A stretch of 64,000 nucleotides of DNA from Lachnospira multipara LB2003 (GTDB lineage: Bacteria > Bacillota > Clostridia > Lachnospirales > Lachnospiraceae). The number at the start of each line of letters is the position of its first letter. Position 1 is the stretch's first letter. The notes below the pieces were generated by a model. The model had not been told where the DNA came from. It worked only from the letters and a program-made list of their open reading frames with translations, and did not search any database. Made by a program: the position numbers and the translations under genes. Positions 1 through 7,935 of the stretch are shown here, piece after piece. Location: assembly GCF_000702205.1 (NCBI RefSeq), contig NZ_JNKW01000011.1, forward strand, positions 1 through 64,000, written 5' to 3'.

Positions 1-104
1 TGGGCGGACACTTCTGCATACTCTTTCTGTTCCGCAGATACCATTTGCAGATAGTCCTCAATATGAAGTTGTCTGTCCTTAAATCCATCATTGGTTACGT
101 TCAT
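1..104 (-). CDS. Group II intron reverse transcriptase/maturase, N-terminal fragment
   Basis: An open frame starts with ATG at 104 behind a TTTAGGAGA ribosome site and continues to the window edge (about 34 codons, starting MNVTNDGFKDRQLHIEDYL). The segment is hydrophilic and holds no catalytic motif, so identity rests on its position inside the intron RNA, where group II introns encode their reverse transcriptase/maturase (domain IV). The protein would splice the RNA and copy it into DNA targets. It is truncated by the window edge, not evidently by mutation. Another mobile-element protein is possible but less likely given the RNA landmarks upstream. Confidence 0.6.
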   Translation of the reverse strand, partial: MNVTNDGFKDRQLHIEDYLQMVSAEQKEYAEVSA

Positions 105-506
105 TTACTCACATCTCCTAAAGTTCAGTCCTTCCCACCGTGTTTGCAACCACAATGGTACTATGACCTCTGCTGACTTCTTGCCATTCGTTGTTACTAC
201 AAGTTTCATACTCTGTTTCCACTTGCTGACAAGACCTCCCTTGGTACCACACGTTTCTTTCTCTCCATCTATCTGCCACATTTACCATAGTTAATTCCGA
301 GTAGTTATTGGACTTTAGTTTGTACAGCAACCTTATCCTTAATTATGGCCTAATGTGATTTCTGTTCGTCAGACCAGAGATTTGCCATCCGACTTCCTTC
401 AGATTCCACCTCACGATGGACACCTTTGTCCTTGGCTGTATCCTTCCCACTACTAGGGCGGATTAGGGACTTTCACCCATTAGAAAACGTGCGCCGCAAG
501 GCGCAC
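1..506 (-). mobile_element. Group II intron, 5' part (runs off the left edge)
   Basis: Read on the minus strand, the segment starts with GTGCGCC at 506, matching the GUGYG 5' end of bacterial group II introns. It continues with domain I-like blocks I recognise from this intron type, such as GGGTGAAAGTCCC, GGTGTCCATCGTGAGGTGGAATCTGAAGGAAG (given here only as landmark words: GGTGTCC, GTGGAATCTGAAGG) and GGTCTGACGAACAGAAATC. About 400 non-coding bases precede the start of the intron-encoded protein at 104. The intron begins four bases past the T-run of a terminator hairpin (512-543). The 3' half, with domains V and VI, is outside the window, so intron class and activity cannot be judged. The sequence is less AT-rich than its surroundings, which fits an acquired element. 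Confidence 0.78.
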
Positions 507-507
507 T

Positions 508-543
508 GTAGAAAGCCTCAGAAACATAGTGTTCCTGAGGCTT
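508..543 (-). terminator. Rho-independent terminator interrupted by the intron
   Basis: AAGCCTCAG (513-521) pairs with CTGAGGCTT (535-543), with a further 4-bp AACA/TGTT stem and a 3-base loop. On the minus strand it is followed by TTTCTACA and then the intron start. It lies just downstream of the small gene at 593-799 and would end its transcript. Confidence 0.7.
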
Positions 544-592
544 ATAATCTCTTTATATCAGAATGTCTTAAATTGTGTTGTTCCTGTTAAAA

Positions 593-799
593 CTAGTTAT
601 CGATCCAATCTGCTATTTTATTTCCAACCTTTTTCCCGATTTTCTTAGCACCAGCTCCAACTTCCGAAGCTACCTTCTTAGTTTTAACATCAATTTCATG
701 CTCTTTAATGTAGTTCTCTGCTTTATCAGCTGCGTTGTTTGTAACATCTACGGCCTTACCAACTCCATTTAAAAATTTCTCTTTGTTAATTAGTGTCAT
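593..799 (-). CDS. Small helical protein of unknown function (68 aa)
   Basis: The start at 799 (MTLINKEKFLNGV) is chosen because TAAGGAGG lies just upstream; an upstream in-frame start at 817 lacks a site. The product is short, soluble and Lys/Ala/Val/Gly-rich. Its alternating pattern (VGKAVDVTNNAADKAENYI, then VASEVGAGAKKIGKKVGNKI) suggests amphipathic helices. It resembles small YtxH-like or stress-associated proteins in style only; I do not recognise a family. It is a single gene ended by the terminator at 508-543. Coding potential is supported by the ribosome site and the terminator. Confidence 0.6.
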   Translation of the reverse strand: MTLINKEKFLNGVGKAVDVTNNAADKAENYIKEHEIDVKTKKVASEVGAGAKKIGKKVGNKIADWIDN

Positions 800-858
800 A
801 AAACCCTCCTTAAGCACGTATTCACGCTCTTTTCTTAATAATTAGTATAACACTTAAA

Positions 859-1584
859 TTATTTATATTCAATTACAGCATTTACTTTATCTTCTGTCTC
901 AAAAATAACCACAAATCCTGTTTCTTTCTGATAAAGTTTCACGTGTACATCTGTATCCTTCAAGATTTCTTTTTTGTATTCAACTCTAACATAATCAAAA
1001 TGTCGGCTATAATAGTCTTTTTCTGGCAAAATTTCATTAGCAATATCAATATAGCTAATATTGTGCATATGGCCGTTATAATCCATGTCTCGACGTTTTA
1101 ATCGATATTCAAAAGTGGACAACGGACTTCCTAAATCCACCTCTTCCAATGAAATCTTATTAATCTCCTCGTCAAAAACAGATTCATTCTCAGACTGATA
1201 CTTTTCTACAAATTCAGGCATAATTCTCATAGGACGACGTTTTTCTAAGTCCATATAAATCCAACGAGATGTGCCAATTGCCACAATCTCACCATTTTTG
1301 TCGTACAATCTGAAATCTCTATAAGCAAAAAGCTTATCTGCTTTTCTTGACCAAGTCACAGCATTTATTTCCTCATCATAATCAGGACGGCGAATTACCT
1401 GGATTTTCCAGTCTAAAACAGCCCAAGCTGCTTTATTTACAGGTATTTCCTTAACTCCATAGCCCACAGAAGCAGAGTGAAGCGAGCCAATATCCTCCAT
1501 AATTGTCATAATAGTTTTAGTAGTTGCTAAATTCCCAACTCCGATATCTTCAACGCCTATTCTATAATTACTTTCAAATTTCAT
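859..1584 (-). CDS. Acyl-ACP thioesterase (FatA/FatB-like)
   Basis: This 241-residue protein has the double hot-dog layout of the acyl-ACP thioesterase family. The N-terminal half contains GVGNLATTKTIMTIMEDIGSLHS and WAVLDWKIQVIRRP, and the C-terminal half has the typical RRDMDYNGHMHNISYIDIANE segment, with the Asn/His pair expected at the active site. The family hydrolyses acyl-ACP to free fatty acid and ACP in the cytosol, ending fatty acid elongation. Length is normal for bacterial members. The start has AGGAAGG upstream. It is transcribed away from the partition region and is probably monocistronic. Confidence 0.88.
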   Translation of the reverse strand: MKFESNYRIGVEDIGVGNLATTKTIMTIMEDIGSLHSASVGYGVKEIPVNKAAWAVLDWKIQVIRRPDYDEEINAVTWSRKADKLFAYRDFRLYDKNGEIVAIGTSRWIYMDLEKRRPMRIMPEFVEKYQSENESVFDEEINKISLEEVDLGSPLSTFEYRLKRRDMDYNGHMHNISYIDIANEILPEKDYYSRHFDYVRVEYKKEILKDTDVHVKLYQKETGFVVIFETEDKVNAVIEYK

Positions 1585-1781
1585 TTATTTACCTTCCTGC
1601 AAAATACTTCTAAAACTAACTTCATCAGCATTCCCTATTTCTTCTAATGCTGTATTCATCAGCATTTCCTATTGTATCACAAACTAACACCTAAAAATAA
1701 AAGAATTACAAAAAATCTTTACCTCTACAAATATGTATTACACTAATATGTAAACACTAAATTGTATAAAAATTGGAATTT

Positions 1782-1797
1782 AGTTCCACGTGAAACA
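1782..1797 (+). promoter_or_regulatory. parS: Chromosomal-type parS site
   Basis: AGTTCCACGTGAAACA matches the Firmicute chromosomal parS consensus TGTTNCACGTGAAACA at 15 of 16 positions, the only mismatch being the first base. It is the single copy I see in the window and lies about 0.9 kb before parA. In known systems this site loads ParB and, through it, SMC. Confidence 0.75.
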
Positions 1798-1847
1798 ATA
1801 ACAAACAAATGTTTATATATGAATTCTAATTTATGTAATACAAACAA

Positions 1848-2509
1848 TGAACTGAGTTCAATCTATTATAATTCATCACTTTTAAGTTTCCACATATAAT
1901 TACAATTATATAATATGGTGTTGAACTCAGTTCACAAATCCAATAGGGCGAATATTCAGAATTCTCTTTGCTACTCCCCTTATGAACTCAGTTCAATCCT
2001 AAAGTATTATATATACTTAAGCAGGAGTCTTATAGGATCTGGAAACAAAATTTATTTGAACTCAGTTCATTTGTATAAAAAGGGTTAATAAATATCTAAT
2101 ATTACAAGATTATCAAAACTTGAACTGAGTTCAACATGATTATTTACTTCAATAATGGAACTAGGTTCAACATAACCATATGATTTAATGCTGGAACTGA
2201 GTTCAACTGATCATCTAATTCAATGATGGAACTGAGTTCAACATGATTATATGATTTAATATTGGAACTGAGTTCATTATTATCATATACTTTAATGTTG
2301 AACTGAGTTCAATAAATCCATACCGTAAAAGTTGCACAGAGTAAATAGGTTAATACTATATAATATGAACTGAGTTCAAAATTGTAAATTAAAAGCTGAT
2401 ATTTCGAGACAATTACACAGATTATCAATAAACTATTAAGAAAAACAAAAGTGATAACTGGAATCCAAATATAATTAAGCCCAGAAAAAATATAATTGAA
2501 CTCAGTTCA
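1848..2509. repeat. Array of 12 GAACTGAGTTC palindromes (candidate plasmid-type partition sites)
   Basis: The 13-bp near-palindrome TGAACTGAGTTCA, or its complement with C in the centre, begins at 1848, 1922, 1983, 2057, 2121, 2157 (degenerate, GGAACTAGGTTCA), 2193, 2228, 2264, 2299, 2366 and 2497. The copies at 2193, 2228 and 2264 begin GG instead of TG. The six core copies from 2121 to 2299 are 36, 36, 35, 36 and 35 bp apart, and the bases between them are semi-conserved (CATGATTATATGATTTAAT-like). The outer copies lie 60-130 bp apart. Position directly before parAB and the helical pitch fit ParB-binding or parA-operator sites. Confidence 0.8.
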
Positions 2510-2569
2510 AAATCACAAAATTGCAACTCAAAATCACTAAATTGCAGCTCAAAATCACAAAATTGCAGC
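2507..2569 (+). repeat. Three 21-bp direct repeats before the parA promoter
   Basis: Units at 2507-2527, 2528-2548 and 2549-2569 share AAAATCACAAAATTGCA with one or two substitutions. The first unit overlaps the last bases of the final GAACTCAGTTC palindrome. They end about 100 bp before the -10 box of parA, so they may be a second binding site for partition or control. Confidence 0.75.
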
Positions 2570-2671
2570 CAGAAAGATATTTTTTTAAAAAATAAGGCTC
2601 ATTTTTCAAAAAAAGTCTAAAATTTTATGTTTTTTTTAAGATAATAGCTAGGATAATTATTAGAAAAGATG

Positions 2672-2706
2672 TATAATGAAATTACAAATTAAATAGGGAG
2701 GTTAAA
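2672..2706 (+). promoter_or_regulatory. parAB promoter -10 and ribosome site
   Basis: A perfect TATAAT lies at 2672-2677, 30 bp before the parA start, with no clear -35 box. GGGAGG at about 2696-2701 is the ribosome site. The weak -35 fits activation or autoregulation by the repeats upstream. Confidence 0.5.
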
Positions 2707-2707
2707 A

Positions 2708-3535
2708 ATGTCTCAAGTTATAAGCTTAATTAATGAAAAAGGTGGCGTTGGAAAGTCAACTTCATCTATAACTATAGCTCAGATACTCGCTATATCAGGC
2801 TATAAAACATTACTAATAGACTTGGATCCTCAGATGAACACAACCAAGATGTTTGGTTTAGCTGAAGGAATTGATAATGAGAATTATGAACAGCTGTTCT
2901 GTAATAAGTTTGATTCAGCAGAAGAACTAGAAGATTTTATAGTTGAAACTGAATACGAGAATATATCTTTATTAGCAGCTTCAAGAGAACTTAACAATCT
3001 AATTTATGTTATATATGACCAGATGAAAGAGAAAAACGTTGAACTTCATCTACGTCACAATTTATCGCTTCTTAAAGAAATCTATGATTATATCATTATT
3101 GACAACTCACCATTTAAATCATATTTAACAACATGTGCAATGTGTGCCAGTGATAAAATAATCACACCTATTTGTGTTGATAATTTCTCATATGATGGTT
3201 TAATGTCATTAATTGATTCAGTAGACGCTCTTAATGATAAATACAACTTAAATATTGAATTTGCAGGTATTTTCATGACAAGAGTAGCAGGAAGAACAAC
3301 TCTCTTTAAGCAGATGTTTGAATCATACGAGAACATGTTTGGAGATAAATTCTTACCACCATACATTAGAAATTGTATCGCAGTAAATGAGTCAAATACT
3401 ACATTTGAACCACTTTTAACATACGATAAGAGATGTAGTGCATCACAGGATTACATTGAACTTGTTAATTACTTAGGTTTAATGGATAACAAGCACTATA
3501 GAGAATTAGCAAAATACTTGAAAGGAGAAAAATAA
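2708..3535 (+). CDS. parA: ParA-type partition ATPase
   Basis: This 275-residue P-loop ATPase carries the deviant Walker A of ParA/MinD proteins, KGGVGKST at residues 11-18. Walker A' follows with LLIDLDPQMNTT, and Walker B with YDYIIIDNSP. It lacks an N-terminal helix-turn-helix, so it resembles the short (type Ib or chromosomal Soj-like) ParA proteins. ParA forms ATP-dependent patches on the nucleoid that move ParB-bound replicon copies apart. The stop overlaps the parB start (TAATG at 3533-3537), so the two are translationally coupled. The repeat-rich region upstream is the expected centromere. Confidence 0.92.
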   Translation: MSQVISLINEKGGVGKSTSSITIAQILAISGYKTLLIDLDPQMNTTKMFGLAEGIDNENYEQLFCNKFDSAEELEDFIVETEYENISLLAASRELNNLIYVIYDQMKEKNVELHLRHNLSLLKEIYDYIIIDNSPFKSYLTTCAMCASDKIITPICVDNFSYDGLMSLIDSVDALNDKYNLNIEFAGIFMTRVAGRTTLFKQMFESYENMFGDKFLPPYIRNCIAVNESNTTFEPLLTYDKRCSASQDYIELVNYLGLMDNKHYRELAKYLKGEK

Positions 3536-4728
3536 TGGCTAAAAAATCATTTAGCGCAGGCGCAACAAAATCTGGTGTTTTGGGCAATGGCGGAGAAAAA
3601 ATGAAAGATTTACAGGCTAGAAATCAATACAATTTTAAGTTCATCCCAAAAGAACAAATAAAAGCAAATCCAAAGAATGTTAAATATAGCCAAGATGGAA
3701 TTGAGGCCCTTAAAGAAAGTATCTTAGTTAACGGCTTACGTCACAACCTTTCAGTTCTCTACGATCTAGATACTGATACATATAGACTTGTTTCTGGTGA
3801 ACGTAGATTCCACGCAATTTCTTCAATGTCAGATAAGGAATACAACACACTTTTCCCAACAGGTATTCCATGTAAGGTTGAAAAACAGACAACAAGTGAG
3901 ATAGACGAAGAAATTATGCTTATTTCTGCTAACCACGATGTCAGAGAAGCATCAATGGAAGTAAAGAGATGGGAAGTTAGCAGACTTAAAGAACTTTATG
4001 AAGCAAAAAAACTAAAAGGCGAAATTACTAATATCAACGCTGAAATTGCAAAACAGCTAAACATTAGTGAACGTCAGGCTAGAAAATACACAACAGCTGA
4101 GAAACTTATTCCAGAATTAAGTGAACTTCTTAATTCCAATGGAATCGATCTTAACCAGGCTGATAAATTCGGTAAGCTTGATGAAGACGCTCAGTTATCA
4201 ATTTTAAACCTTATCAAAAATAACGGTAAAATCGATAATGAAGAATACAAATCCATCAAGAAATTATCTGAAGAAAAGGAAGCTGCAGCTAAGGAATATC
4301 AAGAAAAACTAGAAGCAGCAACCAAGGAATTAGAGGAAAAAAATCAAAAACTTGCCTTACTTGAAAGCAAACTTGATGAGATTCACCAAACACCTCAGCC
4401 TGAAAAAAGCAAGGAAGATCTTGAAGATGAATTAAAATTCGTTACACAAGCAAAGGATAAAGCTGAAAAAGAGCGCGCAAGACTTGAAACAAACCTTGAA
4501 AAGCTAAAGCAGCAACAAAAAGAAAAAGAGCAGCGTAAAACTGTAATAAGTGATACAGAACTTAAGAGAATTTCGTCAATTGCTAAAACAGAACAAGCTC
4601 TAAATTTACTTGAAAATAATTTTGATGTACTTAAAAATAATAAAGCAGTAATAAAAAATGATGCTGATTTACGTTTAAGAATTGAATTATTAAAGAGCAG
4701 AATGGACGATCTTCTAAATAACCTCTAA
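3535..4728 (+). CDS. parB: ParB-type partition protein with long coiled coil
   Basis: The 397-residue protein begins with a ParB/Sulfiredoxin fold. It includes the CTP-binding box GERRFHA (residues 88-94) and a helix-turn-helix near NAEIAKQLNISERQARKY (about 168-184). Residues about 245-345 are a highly charged Glu/Lys/Gln coiled coil, longer than in standard ParB, followed by a short C-terminal domain that may dimerise. ParB binds centromere sites and stimulates ParA. Candidate sites here are the single parS at 1782 and the GAACTGAGTTC array; the sequence alone does not say which it reads. GGAG precedes the start inside the end of parA. Confidence 0.9.
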   Translation: MAKKSFSAGATKSGVLGNGGEKMKDLQARNQYNFKFIPKEQIKANPKNVKYSQDGIEALKESILVNGLRHNLSVLYDLDTDTYRLVSGERRFHAISSMSDKEYNTLFPTGIPCKVEKQTTSEIDEEIMLISANHDVREASMEVKRWEVSRLKELYEAKKLKGEITNINAEIAKQLNISERQARKYTTAEKLIPELSELLNSNGIDLNQADKFGKLDEDAQLSILNLIKNNGKIDNEEYKSIKKLSEEKEAAAKEYQEKLEAATKELEEKNQKLALLESKLDEIHQTPQPEKSKEDLEDELKFVTQAKDKAEKERARLETNLEKLKQQQKEKEQRKTVISDTELKRISSIAKTEQALNLLENNFDVLKNNKAVIKNDADLRLRIELLKSRMDDLLNNL

Positions 4729-5476
4729 TTTGCCCATATAAGCCTTTTCTTAATTAGCTATATAAGTTATCCTAAAATTAATAAAAACGCGAATACGGTC
4801 AAATTAAAGCTGTAAAATTTATAGAGTCTTTTATAAAAATAAAGTTATCCACATCAGATTACATAATAATAAAATATTTTGTTAACTGATGTGGATAATT
4901 ATTATAAGTATGAACAGAAGATGTAGAAGTAGAGTTATTATTATTTATTATTATTATATGTCTTCTTATAAATGCATCGATATAACGATATATTCTTTAA
5001 TTTTTTCATCTATTTTATATACTTTCCTATATAACATAATCATTAATTATAAACATTAATTGCTAAATGAAAATCTGTTAATCCCAGTATTTATCTATAT
5101 TTGAAGATTTTTCCTGGGTAATTTTGTTTCTTGTGGAATGTTGAAAATATTATTGTGTGGTTTATTAATTTTTTAACACGTCGAAATCATTTTTTTTAAG
5201 AAGAATTTTTTTAAGATGATGAATAAAACTTAAAAATTTAAGTATAAAAGTTTCTAAAAAAAGACGAAAATTTTTTAAAAATTGTCGAAAACTTTCCAAA
5301 GGATAAAATCAAAAATCAAAATATAATTGCCAATGAAGATAGAATAGTAGTAATTTTCGCGTATTTTTTAAATAATTAAAAGAAGATTTAACAAAATAGG
5401 AGAAGTTAATTATTATAGACTGTTATTTCTGGTAAAAAAATGAATTTGATTGTACGAAAAGAAGACTGCTTATTTA
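4729..5476. other. AT-rich non-coding stretch between parB and the reverse-strand initiator candidate
   Basis: There is no credible gene in 748 bp. It holds the inverted DnaA-box pair (4845-4898), a run of TTATTA triplets near 4931-4960 and long A/T tracts with scattered AAAATTTT segments. The composition would melt easily, as expected near a replication origin. Confidence 0.6.
4845..4898. promoter_or_regulatory. Inverted pair of DnaA boxes in a 13-bp hairpin
   Basis: TTATCCACA (4845-4853), a perfect DnaA box, and its complement TGTGGATAA (4890-4898) are the outer parts of the inverted repeat TTATCCACATCAG / CTGATGTGGATAA with a 28-base loop. No T-run follows, so an origin element is more likely than a terminator, though it could also end parAB transcripts. 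Confidence 0.65.
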
Positions 5477-6658
5477 TTAGGCAGCCTGGATAGATGTATT
5501 AAATTTACCTCTTAATAAAGAATTTATCAGAGCTCCCACATCTTTTATATCGTTCTGACGATTGTTAAGATAGTAGGTTTTGTAAATAGTCTGGATAGAT
5601 TCTATTACATAATCAAATGAATAATGAACGGCAATTCTTGCAATATTTAGAATTTCCTTAGGACTAAATTTGAGTAATTTAAATCCAGAGTTATTAGTTT
5701 CATTTTTAAAGAATTCATCGTATTTCGGATCGTATTCTCCTGATGTATTAACAATTGGAATATTTTTATTAAAATCCATGATGAAATCAGTAAACATATT
5801 TACATATTCATCAGTAAGTTTTTCCTTTTGTTTTTTAGCTAAGAATTTTTCATTCATTGTAAACTTAATTATTTTGTCTTCGATATTAACCTTGAAAATA
5901 TCAGTTGGGTTTTTTAGAGAATCTTTGATAATACAAGGCTTGCAATAGTCTGGTAAGTTTTTCTTAATCTCTGAAATTTTAACAGAGTCAATACTTACAA
6001 TTCCGTTGTATTTAACATTATCAAGATTTATAAGTTCGCGAAGATAGATTCTTAGCGCAACTAAGGAATTTATAGAAATTAAATTATCGAGCAATTCCTT
6101 TGACAACACAATAAAACCACGACCTCCCTTGTTAGCAGGAAGATAGTAGTTTTCATAATTGTTAATGATTACAGTTGCTGTGTTACTTGCAGTTTTTACA
6201 TAATCTATGTAAGAATACGTGCTAAGAAGTTCTAAATTATTCCAAATGGTTTTTGGATTACAATTTAGGATCTTTGCAAGATTAGCAACATCAATATTAT
6301 TAATAATTCCATGTCTATCTGGATGATAGAAGTGGAGTAGTAGTAGTAATTTGATGCCATTTGCTTTAAGCATAGGTTTATAACCATAGCGATTTTTTTC
6401 GTTATGGTAAATTGTTTCGTTCACGATCTTTGTTGTGAAAGATTTATATGGACAGTTGTTACAGTTATTGCAGCTTTCTTTGTACTTTGAACTGTTGGCT
6501 GGAAAAGCTGAAACTATTGCTTTGTTAATACAACCACTACATCTAGTATTAGTATAGTCAATTGCCTGAACCTCTTTAGTTACAACTTCGCTATAGTTTT
6601 TCTGAATACCAAGAGCTGGAATTAAAACGATTTTTCCAATATTAGCAAACTTATCCAA
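5477..6658 (-). CDS. Cys-rich winged-helix protein, candidate iteron-binding replication initiator
   Basis: The 393-residue protein starts at a TTG (6658) behind AGGGGGTG; no ATG with a ribosome site is nearby. Residues about 37-70 contain C-x2-C, then C-x2-C-x2-C spacings (CSGC and CNNCNNC), suggesting a metal-binding ribbon. A winged-helix pattern follows (VANLAKILNCNPKTIWNNLELLS). The C-terminal half is helical, with another possible DNA-binding domain. I do not recognise the family. Iterons begin about 65 bp upstream of the start and run in one direction, the usual layout of an initiator binding its own promoter-origin. The initiator role is therefore an inference from context. A plasmid regulator is the alternative. 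Confidence 0.6.
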   Translation of the reverse strand: MDKFANIGKIVLIPALGIQKNYSEVVTKEVQAIDYTNTRCSGCINKAIVSAFPANSSKYKESCNNCNNCPYKSFTTKIVNETIYHNEKNRYGYKPMLKANGIKLLLLLHFYHPDRHGIINNIDVANLAKILNCNPKTIWNNLELLSTYSYIDYVKTASNTATVIINNYENYYLPANKGGRGFIVLSKELLDNLISINSLVALRIYLRELINLDNVKYNGIVSIDSVKISEIKKNLPDYCKPCIIKDSLKNPTDIFKVNIEDKIIKFTMNEKFLAKKQKEKLTDEYVNMFTDFIMDFNKNIPIVNTSGEYDPKYDEFFKNETNNSGFKLLKFSPKEILNIARIAVHYSFDYVIESIQTIYKTYYLNNRQNDIKDVGALINSLLRGKFNTSIQAA

Positions 6659-6723
6659 GATCTTTCACCCCCTTTTTCATTTGTGAGTTTATCAATATCT
6701 TGTGTTTTTATCAAATTAACGAA

Positions 6724-7174
6724 AATACTTTGTAATTGTCTACAAATCAGAATTTTGGGGATTTTTTGAGAAAAATTTACTCTAGAATTATCTACATTGT
6801 GCATAATTTACTCCAAAATTGTCTACGTTTTTTCTGAAAATTTTTTTTGTAGAGAAAATTGTGCAAAAATCGCCAAATTTACTCTAAAATTATCTACATT
6901 TAGCTTTTTTATGTCGAGATTTTTATGCAAATTTTTTTAAAACCCCCTATTTATCTAAAAAATGTAGACATGAAAAAAATGGACATCAAAAAAAGACGAC
7001 AAAATTTTCTAGTAATTTTTATGAAAAAATTGTCAAAAGTAAAAAAAATATTGTGGATTTATGCGTAAAATTCACCAAAATACGCTGATTTTATCTACAT
7101 AAAAAATATTTACTCCAAAAATGTCTACATTTGATTTTTACAATTTTAAAAATTACTCTAAATTTGTCTACATT
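6724..7174 (+). repeat. Iterons, 23-bp direct repeats (candidate replication origin)
   Basis: Seven copies share the core ACTCYAAAATTRTCTACAT. Clear copies lie at 6776-6798, 6807-6829, 6878-6900, 7109-7131 and 7152-7174; degenerate ones at 6724-6746 and 7079-7101. Spacings of 30-31 bp (6776 to 6807, 7079 to 7109) are close to three helical turns. All clear copies point the same way. They lie upstream of the reverse-strand gene at 5477-6658. Confidence 0.8.
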
Positions 7175-7822
7175 TTTAGAGTAAAAAATAAATTAAGTAA
7201 ATTTAAACAAAATAAAATGACTATTAATTTTCAAAAAAGTCAGATTTTATGCCTGTTTCAGAAAGAATATTCGAGTAAAATTTTAGATAAAGACGACAAA
7301 ATGCTGTTGAAGCCTTTATTTTGGGGATTTCTGAAAAAGTAATTTACAATTTTTAAAAATTATTTTTAAATAGCTACTTTTGTTTAGAATTAAAAAATGT
7401 AGACATAAGTGGGGGAGTAGTAGAAATAAAATTTGAAGTAATTTTGAGAATTTATAAATTATGTAGATAGGTGGCATCTGTATTTAAAATTTTTGGTAGC
7501 TAGGGTCAACAAAATCAAAAATGAAAAAGTTAAATAAATTTAGAACTAATCTAAAACAAGAAAAAACAAATGAAAAAGGCAACAAAAATAGAAGATTATT
7601 GGCTTTCAAAAAAGAAGAATTACCCATATGCTAAAAAAAGAAAAGAAAAAGATTATAACAGGGAGACAAATTTTAGAAATCGTTGCCTTTATGAATAAAA
7701 AAATTCTTCTATGGGCAATTCCAGGAAAATACCTTGAATTTACAAGCAGAAAATCCCGAGGCTTTCCCCTAATACAAGCATACATCATTCCTCGCAGCCC
7801 AGTACTCAATGAACTCAACAGT

Positions 7823-7911
7823 AAATCACCACAATAACAGCAAACCAACACAATAACAGTAAACCACCACAATAACAGCAAATCACCACAATAACAGCAA
7901 ATCACCACAAC
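7823..7911 (+). repeat. 19-bp tandem repeat, 4.7 copies
   Basis: Units AAATCACCACAATAACAGC begin at 7823, 7842, 7861 and 7880, with a 13-base partial unit at 7899. Units differ at one to three positions. The unit length is not a multiple of three, so this is not a coding repeat. It ends directly at the terminator of the gene to the right. Confidence 0.85.
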
Positions 7912-7935
7912 AAAAAACCCCGCCAGTAGGCGGGG
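7912..7935 (-). terminator. Terminator of the Rep_3-like gene
   Basis: CCCCGCC (7918-7924) pairs with GGCGGGG (7929-7935) around an AGTA loop. On the minus strand the hairpin is followed by six T residues. A T-run on the other side may make it bidirectional. Confidence 0.85.

Larger units (their letters stand above)
1585..2707. other. Non-coding centromere-like region upstream of parAB
   Basis: There is no credible gene in these 1.1 kb. The segment is very AT-rich and carries one chromosomal-type parS, twelve short palindromes, a 21-bp triple repeat and the parA promoter, each listed separately. A near-duplicate TTCATCAGCATTCCCTATT / TTCATCAGCATTTCCTATT pair lies just upstream of the thioesterase gene (about 1621-1674); I assign it no role. 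Confidence 0.7.

Noticed and set aside
91-330. Overlapping open frames on both strands near the left end
   Set aside because: They lie inside the intron RNA domain, have no ribosome sites and give no protein-like composition.
2121-2311. CRISPR-like array with a 36-bp period
   Set aside because: The conserved part is only a 13-bp palindrome and the intervening sequences are similar to each other, not unique spacers. No cas genes are present. It fits partition sites upstream of parAB.
4845-4898. Inverted repeat as simple parB terminator
   Set aside because: There is no T-run, the loop is 28 bases long, and each arm is a DnaA box; termination may be a side effect at most.
7121-7342. 73-codon frame in the iteron region
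   Set aside because: It starts inside an iteron (TCTACATTTG), has no ribosome site and has a biased Lys/Phe/Asn composition from AT-rich DNA.
7606-7908. Repeat-like Cys/Leu-rich frame on the minus strand
   Set aside because: It is a translation of the 19-bp tandem repeat, whose length is not a multiple of three, and it lacks a ribosome site.
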